A DNA stretch of 64,000 bases from positions 184,488,522 to 184,552,521 of the forward strand of contig NC_092875.1 of NCBI RefSeq assembly GCF_028372415.1, in the 5' to 3' direction. Source of the stretch: Notamacropus eugenii (taxonomy: Eukaryota; Chordata; Mammalia; Diprotodontia; Macropodidae). Position 1 is the stretch's first letter. The number at the start of each line of letters is the position of its first letter. Shown one piece after another: positions 1 to 12,349 of the stretch. Under the pieces are notes generated by a model. It saw only the letters and a list, made by a program, of their open reading frames with translations. It made no database searches and was not told where the DNA came from. The position numbers and the translations under genes are program-made.

Positions 1-165
1 CTCAGACACTTACTAGTTGTGTGACCCTGGTCAAGCCACTTAACCTTGTTTGACTCAGTTTCCTCATCTATAAAATGAGCTAGAGAAGGAAATGCAAACC
101 ACTCTAGTATCTTTACCAAGAAAACCCCAAATGAGGTCACAAAGAATCAGATACAACTAAATAAT
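1..165 (+). mobile_element. Marsupial tRNA-derived SINE, 5' truncated by window edge
   Basis: The sequence reads through the typical body of this family: GTGTGACCCTGG, then CAGTTTCCTCATCTATAAAATG, then GAAGGAAATG and CCCCAAATGAGGTCACAAAG. This order recurs at 1170, 19738, 24391, 58160, 58555 and 62218 in one or the other orientation. The tRNA-like head would lie left of the window. Confidence 0.85.
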
Positions 166-171
166 TCTACA

Positions 172-925
172 GTGTTTTACAATTTGCAAAGCATTTAACA
201 TAAATTATCTCATTTGATCTTCATAACTCCCATTTTACAGACAAGGGTGAACTGACAACCTCATTCTCCGTTCCACTGAAAATCTCCACAAGTTTAGGGA
301 GGGTGTGCATGACAGGAATAAGCAGAATGGAGATTGACCTGGTAATGCTTTGAGTTCTAGGATAATCCCTGGGAAGTCTTGTTCTATGCTTTCTCTCTTA
401 TTTACGCCCAGTCCTACATAGATTACAACTAACCTGGAGTCACTTTGCTTAAGAAAGTCAAATATCTCAAACCTGAATTTTTAAAAAAAGCAGCTGAGGA
501 ATAACTATGAGACTAGTTGCCTTTTTCCCAATTTAAATGCAATAATTTCTACCTCTATCATAACACTACATCATAACCCTCATGGTGCCATCAAGCAATT
601 ATTATCTAACCCAGAATTATAGAATCTTACTGGAACTTCAAAATCAAATGACAAATTACTTCCATGACTTATAAAAGTGAAAAAAAAAGTCACAGAGCTT
701 TGATATTTTTAAAAAATTAAATGGTTCAGTTGATCTCAGTTCTAAAAATCGTGGAATTATAGATCAGGGTTCCTAGATAACATTTAGTCTAAAGATTTCA
801 TTTTACAAGGGAGGATTCAAAGACTCAGAATGGATAAGCAATTTGTCTACTGTGACAGAGCAAAGTAATGGCAGAATCCGGACCAGAATCCTCATTTCTT
901 AACGCCTGCTTGTTGTGTTCTATTT
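172..925. repeat. Two antisense MIR/CORE-SINE fragments flanking otherwise plain sequence
   Basis: Bases 172-268 carry the MIR-like CAAAGCATTTAACATAAATT, a CTCATTTGATC block and CATTTTACAGACAAGG, on the minus strand. Bases 790-925 carry a second, worn antisense copy (CATTTTACAAGGGAGG, then TGACAGAGCAAAGTAATGGC). I recognise nothing between about 270 and 790. Confidence 0.55.
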
Positions 926-930
926 GGATT

Positions 931-1114
931 TGTAGTTGCTATTTAGTCATGTCAGTTGCATCTGAATATTTGTGACCCCATTTGGGGTTTTCTTGGCAAA
1001 GATACTAGACAGGTGTGCTATTTCCTTCTCTAGCTCATTTTACAAATAAGGAACTGAGGCAAACAGTGACTTGCCCAGGGTCACATAGCTAGTAAATCAG
1101 TCAGATCTGAGCTC
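931..1114 (-). mobile_element. Marsupial tRNA-derived SINE, antisense, partial
   Basis: Antisense tail and body are visible: TTTGTGACCCCATTTGGGG, TTTTCTTGGCAAAGATACTAG, CTAGCTCATTTTACAAATAAGG and TTGCCCAGGGTCACATAGCTAG. The tRNA-like head is missing. The next SINE (1170-1405) is in the opposite orientation about 55 bp away. Confidence 0.85.
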
Positions 1115-1169
1115 AATAAATTGTTCCACTTATTGTTTACTATTTGAAGAATCACTGTTTGTATTTTCT

Positions 1170-1405
1170 GGGGACAGCTATATGGCTCCGTAAATAGAAT
1201 GCTAAGCCTGGTGTCAGAAAGACTTGAGTTCAAATCTGAATTCTAATATATACTAACTATATAATCCTGGGCAAATTACGTAACTCCATCTGTCGTAATC
1301 CATTGCAGAAGGAAATGGCAAACCACTCTAGTATCTTTGCCACAAAACCCCCATGGACAGTATAAAGAGTCAAATATGAGTGAATGACTTAACAACAACA
1401 ACAAA
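1170..1405 (+). mobile_element. Marsupial tRNA-derived SINE, near full length
   Basis: Head GGGACAGCTATATGGC, A-box/B-box-like interior (GAGTTCAAATCTGAATTC), body GAAGGAAATGGCAAACCACT, and a tail ending in an AAC repeat. An imperfect target duplication is visible: TTTGTATTTTCT before it and TTTGTATAATTCT after it. A short deletion removes part of the usual CAGTTTCCTCATC segment. Confidence 0.85.
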
Positions 1406-1794
1406 TTTGTATAATTCTCATGGCAACAGTCAACCTAAAATTATTAACAAACCAGATATCCGGACTCAGATAGATTACCATAGTTCTATATGACTCAGAA
1501 GGGTCAGCTGAATGCTTCCAACAAAGTAAATGAGTTCTCTGATATCCTTGGTGTAAGCGTCTTATATTGCTAGAGTAGGCTCTCTGCTCAGACGAATCCT
1601 TGGCCACTGTTACCTGCAAGATCATCTCCTTTATTAAAGGTTGAACAAGAGTAGCAGGTAGTAATACTGAATTGCATTTAGCCTTTTGTTTTCTTTCCTC
1701 AGTTTCCTACTTTTCCAAATAATGGCACACAGGGAAAGAAGGTAAACTATTTAGTCTTTGCAGAAGAGTGAAATCTGAGTGTTACTCTCCATCC

Positions 1795-2190
1795 TGTCTC
1801 TAGAGTCAGAGGAGATTATAGATTTATCTAGTCCAATTCTGTCATTTTACACCTGAGCAAACAGAAACCCACTCAGGTGAAAATGACTTGCCTAAGGCCA
1901 TTCAGCAAGTGACAGAGAAGGGATTCGAACTCAGATCTGATAACATCAAATTAACTCCTCCAAGTTTAGCCCTCTGCACACTCTATTGCCTATAGGTGCT
2001 GTGAAGTAGAGATTAGATCACGTGACTAAAATTCAGAAGACTAGAGTTTAAATCCTTCTTCAAATATTTACAAATATGACCCAGGGCAAAAGTTAGAATA
2101 TCATTAGTACCTACCTAATAGAGTTGTCATTAAGACTAAATGAAATATTATATGAGACTGAAAATCTTTAAAGCTTAAAACTTCACTAAG
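1795..2190. repeat. Two MIR/CORE-SINE copies, one antisense, one sense
   Basis: 1806-1988 is antisense: CATTTTACACCTGAGCAAAC, ATGACTTGCCTAAGG, GGGATTCGAACTCAGATCTG. 1995-2190 is sense: GAAGACTAGAGTTTAAATCC, CTACCTAATAGAGTTGTC, TAAATGAAATATTATATGAG, AAATCTTTAAAGCTTAA. Both are old and diverged. Confidence 0.6.
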
Positions 2191-3281
2191 GCTTTTGGGA
2201 CACTATACAAAAACACATTTTACAAACCTTAATGTGGGTTATTATACTTATCACCCAGCTTCCATGGGGTGCTTGGAAGGTTTTTTTTTTTCTTTCTCTG
2301 TACTTCTGACTAACTGCTGTAGCTTCCTGGGAATATGTTAGAAATGTTCCTGGAGCCTCACTCCCAGCACAGTGGGTAAGAATTGGCTCAGTTTTTATCA
2401 CATATGGCACCCACATAGTAGTTCCTACTGAACACAGTTGTAACTCAAGGGAACCTCTTCACAGAGACAAGTCTGGCTTTGGAAAGAATGGCTCTTCAAC
2501 TTCACAGATCTAGGAAGCATAAGGCATTTGTCTGGGAAGGGGGTTGCACTCTCCCCTGAGGTCTGGTTATCTCTCCTCTGAGATGGACACTATCTTTGTC
2601 ATGCTTGCACATTTGAGTTCTTGGATATTGGATGCCAGCCCTTCTTGACCAGCAAAGAGCATTTTCAGAATAGATTCCACAGGTCAGGGTGAGTTTTTTT
2701 TTTTTTTAATTAAAGCAAAGTGAAAGGAGAGGTGGGGTGGTAAGAACACATTATGCTGGGGTAACATAGGGGGATGTCTCATTAGTTGAATGCTTCTTGA
2801 TGGTTGCCATAGGAATAGGAAGACTTGGGTTTTAACTGATGGTTCCTCTGATGCTACATGTGTTAAAAAATATTCCAGTGAATTCTTGGTATTTACAGTG
2901 ACAGAATATTTTTAAAGACTGTGCATTGTTTTGCCCATGATGTTTAATATAATTTCCTCTCTCCTCTGACACACAGAGGAGGTTATGTTAACCAAGAAAA
3001 TGTCATCTTCAGCTCCCTGCCAAGACTACAGCATCTGTAAAGGCAGAAACCTACTTCAGAATGTGTCCCCACTGTCGTCCTTGGCTTCAGGTATAGAAAT
3101 AACCCTCTACGGTTCTCCAGAGTTTTGGGGAAAAAAATAGCAAAGACTGTAATGAGTGATAAATCATTCTAGGCAATCATCATTAAACTGCCCTAGTAGA
3201 ATAAATAAAACAAGTCATTAAAACTGTTTTCAAAGAACAATTGATTTTTCTAAAGGTAGTTCATTAAAACATAACAAGTCT

Positions 3282-3283
<2 letters not shown>
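2191..3283. other. No recognisable gene or repeat
   Basis: About 1.1 kb with only two short T-runs (near 2281 and 2696). Open frames here are short and unrelated to anything I know. Confidence 0.5.
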
Positions 3284-3379
<96 letters not shown>

Positions 3380-3402
3380 TCCTCCCTCCCTCCCTCCCTC
3401 TC
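3284..3402 (+). repeat. (CT)n microsatellite passing into (CCCT)n
   Basis: A nearly pure CT dinucleotide run to about 3376, followed by a CCTT/CCCT tetranucleotide run to about 3402. It is a long uninterrupted polypyrimidine tract. Confidence 0.98.
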
Positions 3403-5204
3403 GTTCTCTGTTCTCCCTTTCCTCTTCTCTCCCTCTCCTGCTATATAATCAGCCCTATGGTCCTTTCATCAGCCACTTTGTTCTTTCTTCACCATTTCAA
3501 AGCTCTATTAGGAGAGCATCATTTCTCTTGTTACACACTTTGCATGGACCTAAACAGTAAACGTTTTTATTGTCTCTCTGCCAGGAATTTTCATCTACAT
3601 TATGCAAGTGGTAGAGAAGTTAAACATATCAGATATCATCTAACACAGAAGAATTTAATCCTCTGGACATTTTGATGGTGTAAATTTGCCTGCCTTACTC
3701 AGTGAGAGAATTACATTGAGGCGTTTGTAGCAACAGGTCTCACAATGAAAGGGAGTGTCTAGGAAGGGATGTTTTTATCTTGCATAAAGATGGCAGCTGT
3801 CAAAGATGAAAGGGGGAGCCAAGCTTACAACTATAATAAACCTTGAATTACCTGCCTGATAGAGTTATTTTGAGGTAAGCACTTTGTAAGCTTCAAAGTA
3901 CTCATAAATCTGAGTTACCATCAGTCACTATCACCACCATGTCCAAAGCTTAGCTCAAATGTTCAGTCTAATGTTGCAAATCCTTGGGGGAAAAGGCCCG
4001 AAGGAAAAAAAAATACCAAATCAATTGTTAGTTTGTAGTAATGAAACACCAACTTTTTTTTTTCCTTTGGGATGCTACTGTGAAGATTCAGGAAGCACTT
4101 GGGATGCTCACTATCTTCTCTTACTCATTGTCAGAAACCATAACATTAACACAAGTAAAAAGCAGTGAGCCAGCTGAGATGGGAGAAATGACCAACTGGG
4201 TAGTGTCAAATTCTAACTGTTTAACTCTGCCTACCAAACCATTCTGCTGAAGATTTTCTACCAGCCCTGCCTCAGAGTGTCTTTCTCTCTTAGCTCAGAC
4301 TCTCATTTACAAACCAGCCTAGCTAACTGGGTAGCAAATTAACCAAATCCCATCCAGAAACACTTGAGCATGAATCCTTATGGTTGAGTGGGGGACAAAG
4401 TAGAGCTCAGAGATTTGAATTTTAAATTCTTGGCTCTTCTAGAGACCTGGATCCCTGGGCTAGTTTTCTTCTCATTTGCCTTATGTATATAAATGAGATT
4501 TTATCTATAAACTTAGAATATCTGCCTGAAGTATTTTTTTTTGAGCACTTTGAGTATCTAAATTTGAAGTCACTTGAAATGCATGGTAATAAGGGTTGCA
4601 AGAAATGAAGATTGGATTAAATAAAAGTGGCCTCTCTTTGTCCAAATAATCAATAGTTTCAAGTTCCCTGCCCCCAAGAGTTTTAGGCAGATAATTCTAT
4701 GACTCTCCTTTAACCTGCAGGCAATTGTTGAGTCCTGACAGTCATATCTACATTCTGGTCTTTATTAAATATGTACATATGCATATTTTGCAAATATATA
4801 TACAAAGCACACTTATGCATACATCACTGTGACATCTGCATACATCTATGCATTGGGTCTCTATCAATGCAGATCAGAATCTCATCTGCAAATTGAGTAA
4901 CTCTTTTATAACTTATAGTCATGGAAAACAAACAAATAAAAATAAAATAAAGCACAATTAATTCATTAATTACAGTGATGTTTAGCTAGAACTTTTAAAA
5001 AACTAAACATTTATATTTTCAAATATTCTATGAAAACTCTGATAAGATGTTTTAATTTGTTCCAGCTGTTTCTCTGATTTATATATCTTGTATTGAAAGG
5101 TTCACTGAGTTACTCATGGTCATACAACAATTACTTTATTAGAGATAAGACTTGAACCCAGATAAGTCTTCTGTCAGCCATGTCACTCCATGTTATCTCT
5201 GATT
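3403..5204. other. No recognisable gene or repeat
   Basis: Unique-looking AT-rich sequence with no long open frame. A short AT/CA-rich stretch lies near 4770-4810. The pieces around 3840-3920 and 5095-5200 faintly resemble old MIR, but not well enough to call. Confidence 0.45.
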
Positions 5205-5591
5205 ATAGCATATAGTATAGTCTGGTATAGTACAGTATAGTACAATATGATTTGATATTTGATATATGTTGTGATATGATATGACACAATATGATGTAGC
5301 ATTGATGTGTTGTGATATGATATAATTGATCATATATGTTGTGACATATGTGAAATAATACAATCTAAGATGAAAGGATGTGACATGATATTAATTTATA
5401 TTATATGATATAGTATAATAAAATATAATAAAATTATCATAGCATGATATGATACACTGTGTGTTATGGTATGACAAAATATGGTATGGCACAGTATTAG
5501 AAAGTACATAACAGCATAGTATAGTACAGCATAGTATAATATAATGTAATATACATACTGTGATATCATATGACATGACATAACATGGTAT
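5205..5591. repeat. Degenerate AT-rich tract with about 5-bp period
   Basis: The tract is built from variants of a pentanucleotide such as ATAGT, ATGAT, ATAAT and ACAGT (for example TATAGTACAGTATAGTACA near 5227 and CATAGTATAGTACAGCATAG near 5514). No unit is longer than five bases. Open frames that cross it are artefacts of its low stop-codon content. Confidence 0.8.
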
Positions 5592-6245
5592 TTTAATAGT
5601 TTATGAATATTTCTTTTGTGTGTGTATGTGTTTGAAAGGAATCATGAGCAAGTCACTATACTTCAGAACTTTAGGCAAATCTCTAAGACTTAGGCTTTAG
5701 CATTCTCATCGAGGAAAATTCACCTATGAAATCATGCCCTTGATACATTGACTTATAGGCATCTATAAATGTAATTTGCATCTACCAATGCTTTCTTCTA
5801 GTTTTTATTATGAACAAAAACAACCATCAAAATATTGTGTTCAAGTTGCTGTAATGGACATGTCTAAAAATGTTTGCCTCATTCTTCACCTGCATTCTAT
5901 CCACCCTTCACTAAGAAGTGGGAAGCATGTTTCATTATCTGTTATCTAGAGTAGTAATTGACCATTGCATTCAATCAATCAACAAATATTTATTAAGCTC
6001 TAACTGCGCTAGCACCAGGGTTAAAGATGGAAAGAATACAGTAATCTCAGTTCTAACAGGGGAAGAGAACACTGAAGTAAGTATTTACAGCATTTACAGG
6101 TCTTTATAATGCTCTGGTCAAATAGCAGTTCTCCCAAGTGAGGCTGGTGACCTGCACAGCCCTCCCTCACTCAAAACAGTCAATTGCAAGTTATGTCATC
6201 ATTTCTTTGATGGCATGGCCTTCCTCGGCAACGAAGGACGATCAC
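5592..6245. repeat. L2 3' end (antisense) and CORE-type SINE fragment (sense)
   Basis: 5973-6075 is the antisense L2 3' end (AATCAACAAATATTTATTAAG, GCACCAGGG, AGTTCTAACAGGGGAAGAG). 6128-6245 is a sense fragment of the SINE family seen complete at 35664-35979: GTGAGGCTGGTGACCTGCAC, CCCTCCCTCACTC, CGGCAACGAAGGAC. Bases 5592-5970 hold nothing I recognise. Confidence 0.65.
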
Positions 6246-6279
6246 AAACAGTTCTCCTATTTCCATTCATATTTTGGTC

Positions 6280-6620
6280 AATTATTCATAAACTTAGAGG
6301 CAGTAACTTTATTTCCACTCCTTTATTACAACAAAAAATCTTTCCTATAAGTATTTTTCAGAATTTTGGCCCTTTTCTTCTTTTTTTGATATTTTAAGAT
6401 ATATGCCCAAGAATGATATCCCTGGTTCTAGGATATGCAAGTTAAATGACTTTTAGAGTACAGGAGCATTTTGCTTTCCAGAAGAGTTGGACCAATCCAC
6501 AGCTCTACCAAAAGTGCATGTCCTCACATGTCTCTTCCCATGAGTGTCAATTTCCTTTTTTGTCCTCTTTTCTAATTTGACCTAACAATATTTTCAGTGT
6601 TCAGGCAGAAGCAGAGTGCC
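6280..6620 (-). mobile_element. Antisense L1-type 3' region fragment
   Basis: The stretch around 6420-6560 (AGGAGCATTTTGCTTTCCAG, AGTTGGACCAATCCACAGC, CTACCAAAAGTGCATGTCC) parallels the L1/HAL1-like region at 25600-25700 (TCCACCGAGAGTGCATTTG). Both match the antisense of mammalian L1 3' sequence. There is no intact reading frame. Confidence 0.55.
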
Positions 6621-7675
6621 AACTTTAAAATGTGATCCCAGAGATATTATGTAACCTCTGAAGATAATATACCCCAAAGGCATTTAACTTCCATCAAAAA
6701 GAAAAAATAAACCACTGAATAGCAATAAAAATATTTATTATGCAAAGATATGTAAAATAATATTGCATATATGCATAAGAAAAACAATGTTAACAATAAA
6801 TGCTTGCTTCTTGACGTACATTGAAATTTAGTATGATTAAAGTCTAGATAGAATGAAACAGTTACCAATTTGACTCATGTTATTTCCTCCATCTGGCAGC
6901 TAACAAAATACTTGTCCTTTTCAGTTCTATTTCCCCTATTCTTGGAAAGCAAACCCCTATAAACTCCACTCTATAGCTTCTATACAATATCTAGCACACA
7001 TTGGACACTTGGTGATAACCTCTTTCTCTTTCTAATGTCTAATCTATTCCACTGATTTTTTTTCAGGCTCTTTTGAAGAAACAGGAAAATGGGATTGAAT
7101 TTCTGACTAATTTATCAGTTTCCCTGGGGTGAGTAGAAAATAAATTACATGTATACACATTTATAGAAGCTCTGGGCAATTCAAACCTTCTTTCCTGAGG
7201 ATACAAAGTCAAATATTATTACTCTATCCCTTGAAGTCTAGTTAAAGATGATATTAATGGCAAACTATTTCTTCCTCCATTAAACACATATTTCCCTTTG
7301 CTTCCTGCTGAGGGATTTGAGAACTACTTGGTTGGGAACATTTTCTTACCCTCTCCATTCAAACACTACTGGCCAAGCCAATGAGATTGAGATGGAATTC
7401 TTCATGTGTTGGTAGATATGATCAGCTTCCTGAAATTTAGCCACAAAATATACAACATAGAATGGACTTGTCATTTGTATTTATAAATATACACATCAAG
7501 GGGCAAAGGAGTGTTTTTACCAATGGTCAGTAAAAGCCATCATGGTTTTATTATGACTTCACTCAAAGTCACTTCGCAAATCATTTTCAAGATTACAACA
7601 TTGAAAACATAATTCAGACCCCTGACCCATCGATGGAAAAAATCAGGGGAATGAGGAATGGGTTTGGATTTATAA
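6621..7675. other. No recognisable gene or repeat
   Basis: AT-rich sequence with short unrelated open frames. I see no splice-flanked exon candidate and no clear repeat. Confidence 0.45.
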
Positions 7676-8050
7676 AGTCAGAATTTTGTAGTTAGAAGGG
7701 ACCTAAGCAATGCCTTATCAGTACTCCCCACTACACCATTCCAACAAGTGCTCATCCAACCTTTGCTTAAAGAAAAATTAATTATAGTGAAATTACTCTG
7801 ACATTCCCAAGATACTCTGTGAGGTCGGCTACAGGGGCTCTTCCTCCAATGATGCTGGTTGCTATTCATGCATGTCTGTATTATCCATGTCTTTTCATAA
7901 GTATGTCACAGGGACACTAAGCTATTCAGTGTCCTGAGACTTTTGACCATCTCTTGACATTTAGAGGATGCCAATGGAGCACATACACTTTACATATCTT
8001 TCTCCCCTCTAGACCAGCCTAACTTGTTGTTCTTAAATAATTGCTTATTT
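7676..8050 (-). mobile_element. CR1/L3-type LINE 3' end, antisense, degraded
   Basis: TAGTTAGAAGGGACCTAAGC, then CATCCAACCTTTGCTTAAAG, is the antisense of the conserved 3' end of CR1/L3 LINEs. A sense copy with the same order of blocks is at 60185-60600. The part right of about 7870 is too worn to be sure. Confidence 0.55.
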
Positions 8051-8330
8051 TCACTGTCCTACAGCTTGCTCAGACCCACCATCTGCCACCTTTTAAATTT
8101 TTGTCTAAATTTACTGTATTGTGTCAAGAATAAAGTAAAAATGCCTGATTTTTTAAAAAAAAGATAAATTATTAAGTGCCTTTTGGCTAAACCTAGATTG
8201 TATCAAGACTGAAGGTAAAGCAAAAAGTCTCAGAAATTATTAGTGTCAGACCTCAGAAATGACAACTACCCTTTGCCCTACAACATAAATCCTTCCTTAC
8301 TGAGGACTTCTGTGAATAGATTTCTCCTAT

Positions 8331-8436
8331 AGTTGATAGAGTGCTGGTCTGGGAACTGGGAAGATCTGACAACAGGCATATGAAGCAAGATTTGAACTCA
8401 GGTTTTCCTGATTCTCAGACCAGCACTTTATCAGCT
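8331..8436. repeat. Inverted repeat made of two opposed SINE-head fragments
   Basis: The left arm at 8331-8351 contains GATAGAGTGCTGGTCTG. The right arm at 8416-8436 contains CAGACCAGCACTTTATC. The arms are complementary at about 19 of 21 positions around a 64-base loop. Both arms resemble the first bases of the local tRNA-derived SINE head. Confidence 0.8.
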
Positions 8437-9214
8437 AGATGTGATCCAGGTCTTTTCTTTCTGTTTAATTGAGGTTTCAGCTCACAATAATACTACAGCA
8501 AGTAGTACAGAAATAGTTGTGCAAAATATATGTAATGATGCATTCATTAGCTCAATGGGCTACCTCTCCAAATATATGCAGAAAACAATTAACCAGGATA
8601 CAAAAATAGGAAATCTGATTTTTAATCGGAAGAAAGATTAGGGACTTTCCAAGTTGGGAGGGGAATAGTCAACAGGTGAAATTCCCTGAAATCAGGAAAA
8701 GAGGTGTGCCACTCCCCATAAGTGACTGTATTCACTCAAAGATAGACGCAAAATAACAACTGATTGACTAGTATGGAGGCAGTTTTCATATGAGCCTTAT
8801 GAATTGCTTGAGATATACAATTGTGAGAAAACTCTTTGCATCAATGTTTGGATGTGAGTTTCTGGTTACCATAACATTGGTCCTTAGTTAAGTGTCTCTA
8901 AGCAGCAGGGAGAGGTGATCCAGGCTCCCAGCAACACAGGGATATTTTCAAACAATGCAATAAGGTTTTCTCACAGTTCCAACAATTGAATAAAGTTTTC
9001 TCACTAGACAGAAATTGGACTAGACCCATAATTAAATAGAAAAGGAACTGAGCTAGATCCAGAATTGAATCACAAGATGGAGTCGGTGTTGCTCACTCAA
9101 TTCCCACAAGATAAATGTCTCCCTGCCCCCCCACACACACACACAAAGGCAAAAAAATGCACATTACACACTTTTAAGTTTAATCGGCATTATTAACATT
9201 TTATCTATCACTTT
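8437..9214. other. No recognisable gene; short CA run
   Basis: Unassigned AT-rich sequence. A short CA run lies at about 9130-9146. Two partly repeated lines on AAGGTTTTCTCAC / AAAGTTTTCTCAC (8962-9003) suggest a small local duplication. Confidence 0.4.
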
Positions 9215-11097
9215 CTTCAGTAATTCAATCAATAAAAATTTACTAAGGGTCTCCTGTGAGCCAGGCACTCTGCTAAACCCAGGGAATAAAAACAAGAGGC
9301 AAAAAAGAGTTTCTGCCCGCAGGGAGCTTACAATATAATAGAGGAGACAAGCAAACAAATATGTATAAACAAGCTATACACAAGACAAAGAAATAAATAA
9401 AAGAGGAAAGACACTAGAATTAAGATGAGTTAGGAAAGGAGTCTTGTAGGAGATGAGATTTTAGTTGGGACTTAAAGGAAGTCAGGGAAGTTAGAAGAGA
9501 GAGATGAAGAGGAAGAGCATTCTAGACATGAGGGACAACTAGGGAAAATGCTTGGAAGTGAGAGATGAAGTGTCTGATTCACAGTACAGTAAGGAGACCA
9601 CTGATAATAGATTGAGGAATATGTGGTAGGGAGTGAAGCATAAAGAGACTGGAAGGTTAGAAAAAATTTTGAATTCTAAACAGGCTTTTGTATTTCTGCC
9701 TGAAGGCAGTAGGTAGTTTTTGGAGTATATTGAGTTAAGAGATGACATGATAGGACCTCTGCTTTAAGAAAATTACTTCAGTGGCTGACTTGAATAGATT
9801 GGAGTGGAGCAAGACTTGAGGCAAGTAGCCCCACCAGCAGGCTGTTGCATTAGTTCAAATGCAAGGTGATGAGGGCCTGCATCTGAGTGGTGACAGTACT
9901 AGAAGAGAAAAAGGAGTGTATTCGAGGGAAGCTGTAAAGATAAAATTGACAAGCCTTGGCAATCACTTGGAAAAGTTGGGGGGGGGGGAAGATAGTGAGG
10001 AATCAAGGACGGTACTTAGGTTTCAAGCATGAGGGACTGGGAAGGTACCCTCTACAATAGGGAAGGTGTGGGGGGAGGAAGGTTTCAAGGGAAAGAAAAT
10101 GAGTTCCATTTCGGACATGTAGAGTTCAAGATACCTACTATATATTCAGTACAAGATCTCTGAAAGACAGTTGAGATGTGAGACTGGAGGTCAGCAGAGA
10201 TATTAGGACAGGACAGGTAGATTTGAGAATCATTAGCATAGAGATAGTCATTTCCATGACAGCTGATGAAATCATCAAGTGAAGTGGTATAGAGGAAGAA
10301 ACGAAGAGAATCTAAGACAGATATGTAGGATATTTTTATGGTTAGAGGGAGAGATCTGGATGAGAATCCAGCAAAGGAAACTGAGAAATAGCAGTCTAAT
10401 AAATAGGAGGAACAGGAGGAAGAAAGAAGAGACTATTAAGGAGAAGAGAGTGATCAACAGTGTCTGAAACTATAGATGTCAAGGAGAATTAGGATAAAGA
10501 AAAAGCCATTGGATTTGTCTACTAAAAGATCATTAGTAACTTTGGAGAGCACAGTTTCAGTGGAATGATAAGGTTGAAAAGATGATTATAAAGGCATAAA
10601 TAGGCACTGAGTGAGAAGAAAACACTTGGAGGCACCTACTGAATACAAAATTTTCAAGTTTATCTACAAAGGTCAGAGGAGATATAGGAGGGCAGTTAGC
10701 AGGGATGGAAGAATCAAGTGAAGGTTATCTAAGGATGAGGGAAGTACATGGACATGGACATGTTGGTCGGCTATAGGGAAAGATCTAGGGGATAGGGAGA
10801 GATTAAAGATAACCAAGAGAGTGGAGAGGACAGAGGGGGCAATCCATTGCAAGAGACAAGATGGAATGGGATTGTTTGTTAAGGTAAAGGAGTTAACTTT
10901 GGTAAGGAGTAACCTCTTCATGTGAAACAGGGGTGAAGGAGAATATGGTGGAAGAAGACATATGAGGGATATAAGATGAGAAAAAAGGACCAAGAGAGTC
11001 ACATGGTGGATGGCCTCATTTTTTTCTGCAAGAGGTGAGGCAAGGTTCTCTGCAAAGAGGAGGGAGGGAGGGGAGGAGGGGAGATGTTGGAGGAGGA

Positions 11098-11290
11098 AAT
11101 ATTGTTATTGTCGTTTCTCCTTTGTTCTCAAAGAGGACCATGATCTTCAGGAAGGTGATGTCTTGATTTGCAAGTGAACTGGATTTAAATGAGGCAGGGC
11201 TGTGCAAAGTCACCTGCCTCACTTTCTCCTCCAGAGTCATCACAGTCCAGTGGAAGATATAGGTCAAGATGAGTGACAATGGCCCAGGAT
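11098..11290 (-). mobile_element. CORE-type SINE nested in the L2
   Basis: Blocks shared with the complete copy at 35664-35979: CTCAAAGAGGACCATGATCT, AATGAGGCAGGGCTGTGCAA, CACCTGCCTCACTTTCTCC and GAGTCATC. Its presence inside the L2 dates it as younger than that element. Confidence 0.75.
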
Positions 11291-12349
11291 GAAGTAGGAG
11301 ACCAAGGCCTTTTTATGCTGAGGTCTTTCCTAGGAGGCAACACTCATTCAGTAATTAAGGCTAGGTAAGAATTGAGGTAAAAGATGGTCTACTTTGCCTT
11401 CATAAAAGAATGAAGGAAACTTTTCAGGAGGGATGAAAAGGTTTGGAAGAACTGTGGAGAGTGAGACATTGAGTTGATAAGGAATCTATAGCAGGATTGT
11501 CTCAAAGCAGTGAGGACCTAGTTAATAAGAATGGTTGTGTGATTTTTCTCTATCTTCATTCAGCACCAGATGTGTAGGAGTGAAAACAATGGATGGTTGA
11601 AAAGATCCAAGGCTGTAGCCTGGCAGGGAGCAATCATCAATTATAAGGGACTAGGGATTCAAGAGAAGAGGACAGTGTAGAAATGAACTAGTTCACCAAG
11701 GGGTCAAGCCAGGCCAAAGAGGAGAGAATGGCTGGTGTAGGGTGATGGCCTTTGAGAGAACTTATCCAGGGATTTTAGGTCACAGTATATATAAAGAGCA
11801 GAGTTTGTAAAGAGAAGTCAGAGGAGGAGCTGGAAATCCAATCATTTATGGTCCAACAAGATAATTTCAGAATTTGTGAACATGAAGGTGGTGTATTTGT
11901 CCATGATAGCAAAATCAAAGGTGTATTCATCATTGTGTGTGGCTGAGGTGGGGTGGAATAGGCTATAGGAAGTATGTAGGTTGAGAAAATGAGTATTTTG
12001 GGTGCTTTAGGAAGAGTCAATATGCATTTTGGAGTCTCTAATTATAAGGGCAGAAGTTGGGGAGGAGAGAAAAATTGTGAGTCAGGCACCAAACTCCTTG
12101 AGGAAAGAAGAGGAGTGACCTGGAGTTCTGTAGACAACAGCAACCAGGATTTTAGTTGAGCGGTAGACATGAACTTCAAAGGAGGAGAGGTTGCTGAGTG
12201 ATGGAGATAGAAGAGAACCTAGAAGTGGAAATTGGGAGCAAGGAGTGTTCCAACTTTCCCACTTTGATCGATAAGCCTCAGGACATGAGTAAAGGTGCAG
12301 TCAATACTGAAAAGGGTGGTCAAGGAGATTTATTAGACTGCTATTTCTC

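Noticed and set aside
10673..12020. Antisense frames of 80-110 codons around 10.7-12.0 kb
   Set aside because: Fragments of a decayed L2 LINE, not host genes.
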